23,978 nt of DNA from an uncultured Clostridium sp. (GTDB lineage Bacteria > Bacillota > Clostridia > Lachnospirales > Lachnospiraceae), in assembly GCA_958349075.1 (NCBI GenBank), contig CATWBR010000007.1, forward strand, positions 1 to 23,978, in the 5' to 3' direction. Of this stretch, positions 7,395 to 14,310 are shown in pieces. Below the pieces are notes generated by a model. That model ran no database searches and was not told the origin of the DNA. It saw only the letters and a list, made by a program, of their open reading frames with translations. A program made the position numbers and the translations under genes. Numbering within the stretch: position 1 is the first letter of the stretch; each line of letters starts with the position of its first letter.

Positions 7395-8136
7395 TGGGAA
7401 AGTTGTTTTAATCACAGGGGGAGCAGGCGACATCGCGGCTGCGGCGGCAAAACGGCTGCTTTTAGAGGGCGCCAGGGTTGTGCTTACGGATCTATCGGAA
7501 GAGGGTCTGGCGGAGACAAAAAAGAAACTGATGGAATCCGGATTTGAGGACGGCAGGATTAAAGTGGTCCGGGGCAATGTGTGCGATTATGAGGACTGCG
7601 TGAAAGCCGCCGATTTTACGGTAAAGGAATTCGGAAAACTCGACGTGCTGGTGGCGACGGCCGGCATTGTCCGCCATTGTCCAATCGATGAAATGAGCGA
7701 GAAAGACTGGCAGGATGTAATCAATATCAATCTGACGGGAGTTTTCCATTCGGCAAAATCGGTTATTCCGATGATGAAAAGACAAAAGTATGGTAGAATT
7801 GTTCTGATATCTTCCCTTGGCGGCAGAACGGGACGTCCCGGCGTAGGGGTCAACTATGCGGCGTCCAAGGCAGGGGTAGTGGGAATGACACAGCTTCTCG
7901 GCTATGAGCTGGGGCCGTGGAATATCACGGTTAACAGCGTGGCGCCGGGGCCTTTAAAGGGGAGGATGTTCTTAACGCTTTCGCAGGATAAGATTGAAAA
8001 ACTTTCGGAGGGTGTAAGGATCCCACGGCTGGGGGATCTGGAGGATATAGCGGCGGCGATTGCCTATCTTGGAAGCGATGATGCAGCCTGGACAACCGGA
8101 GAAATACTGGATGTCAACGGCGGGCTGCAATATTAA
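7381..8136 (+). CDS. Short-chain dehydrogenase/reductase (FabG-like)
   Basis: NAD(P)-dependent oxidoreductase of the classical SDR family, 251 aa, probably acting on a sugar acid or polyol in the same pathway as the overlapping isomerase. Catalytic residues are present: Ser in LISSLGGRTG, Tyr and Lys in YAASKAGV, and the helix Asn in ININLTGVF. The C terminus has the family's LDVNGG ending. The dinucleotide motif is unusual: TGGAGDIA replaces the TGxxxGxG pattern, so the last two glycines are Asp and Ala, and the NNAG motif is ATAG. GGAGG lies just before the ATG, inside the upstream gene. Preference between NAD and NADP cannot be settled, although the Asp in VVLTD favours NAD. Confidence 0.92.
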   Translation: MNRFDGKVVLITGGAGDIAAAAAKRLLLEGARVVLTDLSEEGLAETKKKLMESGFEDGRIKVVRGNVCDYEDCVKAADFTVKEFGKLDVLVATAGIVRHCPIDEMSEKDWQDVININLTGVFHSAKSVIPMMKRQKYGRIVLISSLGGRTGRPGVGVNYAASKAGVVGMTQLLGYELGPWNITVNSVAPGPLKGRMFLTLSQDKIEKLSEGVRIPRLGDLEDIAAAIAYLGSDDAAWTTGEILDVNGGLQY

Positions 8137-8165
8137 TATTGGTAAGATACAGGAGGAGACTGTAC

Positions 8166-9248
8166 ATGAAAAAAACGGGAGTGATTATGGGGACATTACT
8201 GGCGGTGGGGATGGCGCTATCTCTTTCGGCCTGCGGCGGGGAACTGTTCCAGGAGGAGACGGTTGTGGGAGCGCCTGGATTTGAACATCTGGACCAGGTT
8301 GTTCTGATCGGCGCGGATGCCAATGCCAAAGGAGCGGCCGGACAGATATTTTTTCAAAAAGTAGCTGAGAACGTGGACCGGATTACCGGGGGAAAACTGA
8401 CCCTGGATCTGTTCCACAACGGGGAACTCGGCAATGACGAGGAGATTTTCCGTCAGATGCGGTTTAACGACATTCACCTGACCGTGTCCCAGACAGCGCC
8501 CGCCGTCTCTTTCGTCCCGGAGCTTGCGGCCTTGGATCTGCCGATGGTTTTTGCAAAATATGACGGCGGCACAATTGACGCCGTGTTCAACGGAGAGGAC
8601 AGCGAATTCCACCGGAAACTGTCCGAGAGCTATGAAAAATCGGGCCTGCATCTGCTGGGCATCATGCAGAATGCAACGTACCGCCTGACCACTGCCAACC
8701 GGGATCTGTCCACACTCAAGGATTTTAAGGGGCTGCAGATCCGCACAATGGGCAATTCCAACCATATGGCGTTCTGGACCGCCATCGGAGCAGAACCGAC
8801 GCCTCTCGCGTGGTCCGAAGTCTACTTTGCGCTGCAGTCCGGCACCGTGGATGCGCAGGAAAATGCGGCGGATACCATAATGGGGGCGAACCTGTATGAA
8901 ATACAGAAGGTTCTGGCCTGCACGAACCACATCCTTTATGCAAACCAGATATGTATCACCCAGAAGGCTTATGAGGAGCTGGCGCCGGAATACCGGCAGG
9001 CGCTTGAACAGGCAGTGGATGAAGCGAACACAGAAATGCGCCGGATGCTTCTGGAGATTGACGAGACAAACAGGAAGACGCTTGAAGAACACGGAATGAG
9101 GATTATCACATATGACGAAGCATTTTTCGATGAGGTGCTGGCGCTCGATAGTGTGAAGCAGCTTTACAAGGAGATAGATGCATCCGTGGACGGCCTCGGA
9201 AGTATTTTGCAGGATAGCCTGGAGACGGAATCAAAACGGGAAAAATAG
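8166..9248 (+). CDS. dctP: TRAP transporter substrate-binding lipoprotein (DctP family), copy 1
   Basis: Extracytoplasmic solute receptor, 360 aa, for a carboxylate-type ligand. The signal peptide ends LSAC with lipidation Cys23. The DctP core is seen in KVAENVDRITGGKLTLDLF and LKDFKGLQIRTMGNSNHM, where the Arg matches the carboxylate-clamping Arg of the family, and then AEPTPLAWSEVYFALQSGTVDAQEN. The ATG at 8166 has GGAGGAG upstream; an earlier in-frame start at 8139 would break the signal peptide. It follows the SDR gene by 29 bp and ends at a strong terminator, so it probably belongs to the isomerase/SDR operon. No DctQ or DctM membrane subunit gene is in the window. Confidence 0.92.
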   Translation: MKKTGVIMGTLLAVGMALSLSACGGELFQEETVVGAPGFEHLDQVVLIGADANAKGAAGQIFFQKVAENVDRITGGKLTLDLFHNGELGNDEEIFRQMRFNDIHLTVSQTAPAVSFVPELAALDLPMVFAKYDGGTIDAVFNGEDSEFHRKLSESYEKSGLHLLGIMQNATYRLTTANRDLSTLKDFKGLQIRTMGNSNHMAFWTAIGAEPTPLAWSEVYFALQSGTVDAQENAADTIMGANLYEIQKVLACTNHILYANQICITQKAYEELAPEYRQALEQAVDEANTEMRRMLLEIDETNRKTLEEHGMRIITYDEAFFDEVLALDSVKQLYKEIDASVDGLGSILQDSLETESKREK

Positions 9249-9270
9249 CAGACGGATAAAGGGAAAGAGC
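9240..9270 (+). repeat. 31-bp direct repeat at the 3' end of dctP copy 1
   Basis: The last codons, stop and next 22 bp match 10698-10728 after dctP copy 2 at 29 of 31 positions. The match stops at the start of the terminator hairpin. This suggests that the tandem duplication that made the two receptor genes included some 3' untranslated sequence. Confidence 0.85.
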
Positions 9271-9323
9271 TGCAAAATGACATGAAACACCATTGTGTTT
9301 GTGCCATTTTGCAGCTCTTTTTT
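9264..9323 (+). terminator. Strong intrinsic terminator after dctP copy 1
   Basis: AAAGAGCTGCAAAATG (9264-9279) pairs perfectly with CATTTTGCAGCTCTTT (9305-9320). Further inner pairing AAACAC/GTGTTT is possible, and T residues run through 9318-9323. It separates the isomerase/SDR/dctP1 unit from dctP2. Confidence 0.92.
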
Positions 9324-9429
9324 GTTGAGTGGCAATGAAAAGTTTGCGAAGCGTGCCTTTCGCTGTTTGTAGTACTCTCAAATATGTTAAACAGCTTTTT
9401 GCGGACTCTTATGATATATTTATATGCCT

Positions 9430-9620
9430 GTGCAAAGAAAAAGTTAAAATTTACAGAAATTTATGCGAATTTTAGCAGTATTGCATGAAAATTCACCATT
9501 AGTATTTTCGAACGGCATACTCTATAATATCGGCATAGTGGTCGGGTACAAACAGAACAGATTATAGAAAGTGTGAAAATCTCTGAACCGCAATGAAAAT
9601 CCGACAGGAGGAAAATGCAG
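9430..9620 (+). promoter_or_regulatory. Promoter region of dctP copy 2
   Basis: TATAAT is at 9523-9528 with no good -35 at 16-18 bp (only TTAGTA/TAGTAT), suggesting activator dependence. Upstream, near 9444-9475, three AAATTT-type tracts recur at about 11-bp steps, which could bend DNA or act as an UP element. The remainder of 9324-9430 holds no gene that I can support. Confidence 0.35.
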
Positions 9621-10706
9621 ATGAGCAAAATTCGTAGTTTAGTGGGAGCCGCGCTTGCGGCGGCAATGGCAGTGTCGATTACGGCCTGCGGCGGTGTGGA
9701 AACCGGAACGAAACAGGAGATTAAGGGGGCGCCGGGATTTGAGGATTTGGAACCGGTGGAACTGATTGGCGCCGATTCCATTTCAAAGGGAGCGGCCGGG
9801 CAGATTTTTTTTGAAAAAGTGGCGGAAAATGTGGACCGTATTACAGGCGGAAAGCTCACCATCGATCTTTTCCACAATGGAGAACTCGGCAATGACGAGG
9901 AGCTGGTGCGCCAGATGCAGTACAATGATATTCAGATAATGGTTTCCCAGACGGCCCCGGTCGTACCATTCGTTCCGAGCCTGGCGGCGTTAGATCTCCC
10001 TATGGTTTTTGCAAAGTACGACGGTGATACCATTGACGCCGTGTTTAACAGCGGAGATTCCGAGTTTCACCAGAAGCTGTCATTGGGCTATGAAGAGGCA
10101 AAATTACATCTGTTGGGGATTCTGCAGAATGCGACCTACCGTCTGACGACCGCGAACCGGGATCTCAGCAAACTTGCCGATTTTAAGGGGATGCAGATCA
10201 GGACGATGGGCAATTCCAACCATATGGCATTCTGGACGGCGATCGGTGCGGAGCCGACGCCCCTCGCATGGTCGGAGGTCTACTTTGCACTCCAGTCCGG
10301 CATTATTGACGCCGAGGAAAATGCGGCTGATACGATAGTAGGCGCGAATCTGTACGAGATCCAGAACGTATTGGCCTGCACAAACCATATTTTATATGCA
10401 AATCAAATATGCATCAACAAGGAGGCCTATGAAGGGCTTGCGCCGGAATATCAGGAAGCGCTGAATGAGGCGGTGGATGAAGCACTTGCGCAGATGCGCC
10501 CCGTGATGCTGGAGATTGACGAAACGAATAAGAAGTTACTGACGGATAATGGAATGACAATGATCAATTATGATACCGGGTTTTTTGATGAAATTCTGGA
10601 ACTTGACAGTGTGAAGAAGCTCTATAAAGAGATTGATGGTTATGCAGACGGACTGGGAACCGTTTTACAAAATAGCCTGGAGGCGGAATCGAAGACGGAA
10701 AAATAG
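9621..10706 (+). CDS. dctP: TRAP transporter substrate-binding lipoprotein (DctP family), copy 2
   Basis: Close paralogue of the preceding receptor: roughly three quarters of residues match by eye over the whole length, with identical blocks such as NSNHMAFWTAIGAEPTPLAW. Predicted lipoprotein of 361 aa, lipobox ITAC with Cys23. The ligand-binding Arg in MQIRTMGN and the AEENAADT segment are conserved. Differences cluster at surface-type positions and the N-terminal linker, so the ligand is probably the same or related. The ATG at 9621 is preferred because AGGAGG (9606-9611) lies 9 nt upstream; an ATG at 9615 is only 3 nt away. It has its own promoter region and terminator and no membrane subunits beside it, so it is an orphan receptor in this window. 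Confidence 0.92.
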   Translation: MSKIRSLVGAALAAAMAVSITACGGVETGTKQEIKGAPGFEDLEPVELIGADSISKGAAGQIFFEKVAENVDRITGGKLTIDLFHNGELGNDEELVRQMQYNDIQIMVSQTAPVVPFVPSLAALDLPMVFAKYDGDTIDAVFNSGDSEFHQKLSLGYEEAKLHLLGILQNATYRLTTANRDLSKLADFKGMQIRTMGNSNHMAFWTAIGAEPTPLAWSEVYFALQSGIIDAEENAADTIVGANLYEIQNVLACTNHILYANQICINKEAYEGLAPEYQEALNEAVDEALAQMRPVMLEIDETNKKLLTDNGMTMINYDTGFFDEILELDSVKKLYKEIDGYADGLGTVLQNSLEAESKTEK

Positions 10707-10759
10707 CAGACGGACAACGGGAAAGAGCGGTAATCTGCATGTCCCGCTCAGCCCGCCAT

Positions 10760-10823
10760 CATCAAAAAGGAGGCGTTGTAACCCGGCCTGTGCGGGGTTT
10801 ACGGTGTCTCCTTTTTGATGTGA
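10760..10823 (+). terminator. Intrinsic terminator after dctP copy 2
   Basis: CATCAAAAAGGAG (10760-10772) pairs perfectly with CTCCTTTTTGATG (10808-10820). A secondary stem, GTAACCC with GGGTTTAC, lies inside. The T-rich part is within the stem arm. The hairpin is unrelated to the terminator of dctP copy 1. Confidence 0.8.
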
Positions 10824-10938
10824 GTGAGAGAACTGCCTTTTTGTAAAGAAACTGTTAAAAGTTGAAGAAAATAGTGAAAAATCGTGGCAAACTCAGGGAA
10901 TGCCTTAAAAAAAATACAAGAAAACATAACGGAAACGA

Positions 10939-10967
10939 TTGATAATAATATCACAATATGAGATAAT
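10939..10967 (+). promoter_or_regulatory. Putative promoter of the hydrogenase operon
   Basis: TTGATA (10939-10944) and GATAAT (10962-10967) are separated by exactly 17 bp, each matching 5 of 6 consensus bases. It is the best promoter between the dctP2 terminator and the ferredoxin gene. The upstream segment 10824-10938 is A-rich and holds no gene; I see no full Rex or FNR palindrome there. Confidence 0.55.
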
Positions 10968-10973
10968 GAATAC

Positions 10974-11147
10974 AGCCGGAAGGCGGCACAAAACGACAGC
11001 TTTTTCAGCGGAGGGAAAGGGGTCCCGTGCAGCCGACGGAAGGTAAACGAAAAGGACGAAAGGGCTGCTGTACACGAAGTGAACAGTAACGCGGAAGTGT
11101 CCTGGCGATAAATGTTAAAGAAACGAAAAATTCAGGGAGGATTAAGC
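10974..11147 (+). other. Leader of the hydrogenase operon with predicted hairpins, class unknown
   Basis: About 175 nt precede the ferredoxin ATG. Visible pairings are GCAGCC (near 11030) with GGCTGC (near 11064) enclosing a purine-rich loop, followed at once by CTGT-A-CAC-gaa-GTG-A-ACAG, a hairpin with one A/A mismatch, near 11067-11086. A GCCG-type hairpin lies near 10976-10988. No intrinsic terminator or recognised riboswitch core is seen. It may be a regulatory leader or simply structured untranslated RNA. Confidence 0.35.
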
Positions 11148-11390
11148 ATGAGAGTATCGATCTGTATCGGAAGTGCCTGTCATCTGAAGGGCTCCAGAGA
11201 AGTGATTAAAAAACTTCAGCAGCTTGTCAGTGACAACAAGCTGGACGGCCAGGTGGATTTGAACGGAGATTTCTGTTCAGGCAATTGTCTGAAGGGAGTC
11301 TGTGTGACGGTGGATGGAGAATTATATTCCGTAAAGCCGGAAACAACGGAAGAATTTTTTGAAAAAGAGATTTTAGGACGGCTTAAATAA
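11148..11390 (+). CDS. Thioredoxin-like [2Fe-2S] ferredoxin (NuoE/HydC-type domain)
   Basis: Small electron carrier of 80 aa. Cysteines Cys6 and Cys11 (C-x4-C in SICIGSACHLKG) and Cys43 and Cys47 (C-x3-C in DFCSGNC) are the four ligands of a thioredoxin-fold [2Fe-2S] cluster; Cys52 is extra. Proteins of this form are subunits of electron-bifurcating hydrogenases and NADH dehydrogenases, or stand alone beside sensory hydrogenases. The ATG at 11148 has AGGGAGGA at ideal spacing; an upstream ATG at 11112 would add a basic tail and has no ribosome site. It is 12 bp from the HydS-like gene, so it probably passes electrons to or from that protein or the catalytic hydrogenase. Confidence 0.88.
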   Translation: MRVSICIGSACHLKGSREVIKKLQQLVSDNKLDGQVDLNGDFCSGNCLKGVCVTVDGELYSVKPETTEEFFEKEILGRLK

Positions 11391-11402
11391 GAGGAGAATA
11401 AG

Positions 11403-13118
11403 ATGCCGATAATTGATTTCAAAGCCGCAATGTGCAAGCACTGTTATAAATGCGTCCGCGACTGTGAAGTAAAATCCATTATGATCCGTGACGGCCATGC
11501 CTATATTATGCCGAACCGCTGTATTCTCTGCGGCCAGTGCCTGATAAGCTGCCCGCAGTCGGCGAAGAAGATGTCCAGCGAGCTGGATAAGGTGAAGCAG
11601 TTTCTCATGGAGGATAAACCGGTTATTCTGTCGCTTTCCTCCGCCTATATTGGTCTGTTTAACTACGGGACGAGGGGACAGGTGAAATCGGCGCTCACGA
11701 AGCTGGGATTTACGGATGTGCGGGATACGGCCGAGGCCGCCGCAATGGCGACCGGTGAATATGTAAAGCTGCTGGAAAAGGGCGAGATGAAGAATATCAT
11801 CTCAACGGCCTGTCCCAGCATAGTGAATTTAATAGAAATCCATTATCCCGAGCTGATTGACGATCTGGCCCCGGTACTGATTCCTTCGGGCATCCATACG
11901 AGAATGCTGCAGGAAGAGTATGGGGAGGAGGCCCGCATTGTGTTTGCCGGTCCCTGCATTGCAGAGAAAGAAAAGATGAGGGCAGTCAGGCCCGACGCCG
12001 TCCTCACCTTTGTGGAGCTGAAGGAATGGCTGAAGGATGAAGGAATAACCATAAACGAATGTGAGGACACCGGTTTCGATGAGCGCCATCTGGGGGCCAA
12101 TCTGCGCTATCCAATCAGTGGAGGCCTGCTCACATCGGTGGAGGCGACCAAGCAGAGTCACGACAAGTACCGCAAGTTTTATGTCAGCGGGGTGAAGGAC
12201 TGCCTGGATGTCTGCGAAGCCATGACGACAGGGGAAGTGGAGGGCTGCTTTATAGAGATGAACGCCTGCCACGGCGGCTGCATCAACGGACCTGCCACGG
12301 CGGCCACGGTTTCCAGCTTTAAGGTGAAGCTGGATCTGGAGGAGATGCTTCCGAAGGAGGCGGCAGATTTGTCTTCCCTGAATGAGAAGGCAAGGAAGGT
12401 TTCCATTGCCCGCACCTTTAAAAACAGGGCCATGAAGGAGATTATGCCGACCGAGGAGGAAATCCGGGAAATTCTTAAGAAGACGGGCAAAAACAGGCCG
12501 GAGCAGGAATTAAACTGCGGAGCCTGCGGTTATCCGACCTGCCGTGACAAGGCGATTGCCGTCTGCCAGAAGAAGGCGGAGCTAAACATGTGCATCCCCT
12601 ACCTCTATGACAGGGCAAGGTCGCTGTCCCATCTGGTGATGGAGACTTCGCCGAATATTATCATGATTATTGATGAGGATATGAAAATTCTGGAGTGTTC
12701 CGCTGCGTCGGAGAAATATTTCAGCCTGAAGCGCAAAGAGATGAAGGGACACCTTCTGGGAGAATTTATTGATACGGAGGACGTGGAGGAGGTATTCAGG
12801 ACCCACACAAGTATCCACAGTAAAAAAGTTATTTATCCTGAGTTAAACCTGGCTACCATCCAGAATATTGCCTATATTTCCAAGGGGAATCTGGTGATCG
12901 CGACGTTTATCGACGTGACGCGGGAGGAGAAACAGGAGCAGCAGGAGTATGAAAAACGTAAGGCCACAATTGAACTTGCCCAGAAAGTAATCTATAAACA
13001 GATGATGGTAGCCCAGGAAATCGCCGGGCTTTTGGGTGAAACCACTGCAGAGACGAAAACGACGCTTACAAAACTTTGTTCTTTGATTGACGATGGGAAC
13101 GAAAGTGAGGTCCGATAA
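11403..13118 (+). CDS. hydS: Sensory-type [FeFe]-hydrogenase with PAS domain (HydS-like)
   Basis: Predicted cytoplasmic H2/redox sensor, 571 aa. Domain order: two [4Fe-4S] ferredoxin motifs (Cys11/14/17/21 and Cys40/43/46/50); hydrogenase H-domain (about 75-320); an Fe-S domain of the RnfB/AcsC type (Cys372/375/380/388, also Cys397); PAS domain (about 405-505); and a coiled-coil-like tail (508-560). The H-cluster loops are STACPSI (L1), AGPCIAEKE (L2) and IEMNACHGGC (L3), so the four cluster cysteines 137, 185, 289 and 293 are present. The proton-transfer Cys of catalytic enzymes (C299 in C. pasteurianum CpI) is Ala136. This architecture matches group C sensory hydrogenases. There is no output domain on the protein itself; the overlapping phosphatase gene is the likely output. 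Confidence 0.9.
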   Translation: MPIIDFKAAMCKHCYKCVRDCEVKSIMIRDGHAYIMPNRCILCGQCLISCPQSAKKMSSELDKVKQFLMEDKPVILSLSSAYIGLFNYGTRGQVKSALTKLGFTDVRDTAEAAAMATGEYVKLLEKGEMKNIISTACPSIVNLIEIHYPELIDDLAPVLIPSGIHTRMLQEEYGEEARIVFAGPCIAEKEKMRAVRPDAVLTFVELKEWLKDEGITINECEDTGFDERHLGANLRYPISGGLLTSVEATKQSHDKYRKFYVSGVKDCLDVCEAMTTGEVEGCFIEMNACHGGCINGPATAATVSSFKVKLDLEEMLPKEAADLSSLNEKARKVSIARTFKNRAMKEIMPTEEEIREILKKTGKNRPEQELNCGACGYPTCRDKAIAVCQKKAELNMCIPYLYDRARSLSHLVMETSPNIIMIIDEDMKILECSAASEKYFSLKRKEMKGHLLGEFIDTEDVEEVFRTHTSIHSKKVIYPELNLATIQNIAYISKGNLVIATFIDVTREEKQEQQEYEKRKATIELAQKVIYKQMMVAQEIAGLLGETTAETKTTLTKLCSLIDDGNESEVR

Positions 13119-14296
13119 TGGGAATTACCGTAGATGTCACTTATAAGAGCCTGAATAAGTATTCCGAGATTCTGTGCGGAGACACGGTGGAACTTTTAAA
13201 GACAGAAGATTCCGATGTAATGATACTGGCGGATGGGATGGGGAGCGGTGTGAAGGCCAACATCCTTTCCACACTGACGGCTAAAATACTGGGAACGATG
13301 TTTTTAAACGGCGCTGCCCTGGAAGAGTGCGTGGAAACGATAGTCCAGACACTCCCGATTTGCCAGATCAGGCAGGTGGCATATGCCACGTTTTCCATTC
13401 TCCAGGTGTTCAATAACGGGGAGGCTTATCTGGTGGAATACGACAACCCGCGCTGCATTTTTATCCGCGACGGGGAGGTCATAAAGATTCCGAAGAACAC
13501 GAAAGTGATCAAGGACAAAGAGATTAATGAATTCCGTTTTACGGTGAAAAAAGGCGATGCGCTGATTCTGATGAGTGACGGAACCATCCATGCGGGAGTG
13601 GGCAAATCCATGACCTTCGGATGGCCGTGGAAGGATATTGCGCAGTTTGCGGCAAATCAGAGGGAGAGGCCGATTTCCTCCATCCGTCTGGCTGCGGCAA
13701 TCTGTGAAGAATGCAATAAGCTCTATGAGGAAAAGCCGGGAGACGACACCACGGTGGCTGTCATGCAGATTATTGACAGGAGGCCGGTGCACCTGATGAC
13801 CGGACCGCCGGTGGACAGGGACGATGATGAGAGAATTATCCGGGAATTTATGAAAGATGAGACGGCATCGCGCATTGTTTCGGGAGGAACGAGCGCAACC
13901 ATCCTGTCAAGGGAGCTTGGGAGGCCGTTAAAGGTTTCAATGGATTACACGGACCCGGAGATCCCGCCGATTGCCTATATGGAGGGGATTAACCTGGTCA
14001 CGGAGGGCGTCCTGACGCTGAGCCGTGTCGTCGATATACTGAACCGGTTTGTAGAAAAGAAAGACTTAAGCTATGACTTTTTCAAAGAGCTGGACAAAAA
14101 CAATGGAGCGTCCATGCTTGCGAAAATTCTGATAGAGGACTGTACGGAGCTTCAACTGTATGTGGGAAAAGCGATCAACAGCGCTTACCAGAATCCGGGA
14201 CTTCCCTTTGACCTGGGAATCCGGCAGAACCTGGTGAGGCAGCTTATGACGGCAGTCGAAAAAATGGGAAAAAGAGTTACGGTTACTTACTATTAA
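13118..14296 (+). CDS. SpoIIE/PP2C-family protein phosphatase with C-terminal extension
   Basis: Predicted Mn/Mg-dependent Ser/Thr phosphatase, 392 aa. The metal-binding motifs of the PP2C fold are present: LADGMGSG (Asp39-Gly40), LMSDGTIHAG (Asp154-Gly155) and KPGDDTTVAV (Asp209/Asp210). The catalytic domain ends near residue 222. Residues about 230-392 form a second part that I cannot assign, beginning with DDDERIIREFMKDETASRIV and a GGTSATIL loop, and rich in helix. The ATG overlaps the HydS stop (TAATG), with GTGAGG as ribosome site, so the two products are made together. The likely role is signal output: dephosphorylating a target when HydS senses H2 or redox state. No kinase or anti-sigma gene is in the window. 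Confidence 0.88.
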   Translation: MGITVDVTYKSLNKYSEILCGDTVELLKTEDSDVMILADGMGSGVKANILSTLTAKILGTMFLNGAALEECVETIVQTLPICQIRQVAYATFSILQVFNNGEAYLVEYDNPRCIFIRDGEVIKIPKNTKVIKDKEINEFRFTVKKGDALILMSDGTIHAGVGKSMTFGWPWKDIAQFAANQRERPISSIRLAAAICEECNKLYEEKPGDDTTVAVMQIIDRRPVHLMTGPPVDRDDDERIIREFMKDETASRIVSGGTSATILSRELGRPLKVSMDYTDPEIPPIAYMEGINLVTEGVLTLSRVVDILNRFVEKKDLSYDFFKELDKNNGASMLAKILIEDCTELQLYVGKAINSAYQNPGLPFDLGIRQNLVRQLMTAVEKMGKRVTVTYY

Positions 14297-14310
14297 GGAG
14301 GATACGTAAA

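Noticed and set aside
8217..9092. A 291-codon minus-strand frame opposite dctP copy 1
   Set aside because: The plus-strand frame has a signal peptide, TRAP motifs and a paralogue; the minus-strand product resembles nothing and is caused by codon bias.
10824..10938. Rex-type redox operator upstream of the hydrogenase promoter
   Set aside because: Only a GTTAAAA half-site is seen; no complete palindrome.
10974..11147. Possible T-box or cobalamin riboswitch before the hydrogenase operon
   Set aside because: A weak AACGCGG resemblance exists, but there is no terminator/antiterminator pair and no cobalamin core.
11829..12272. Minus-strand frames within hydS
   Set aside because: They lie opposite the conserved hydrogenase domain and have no supporting signals.
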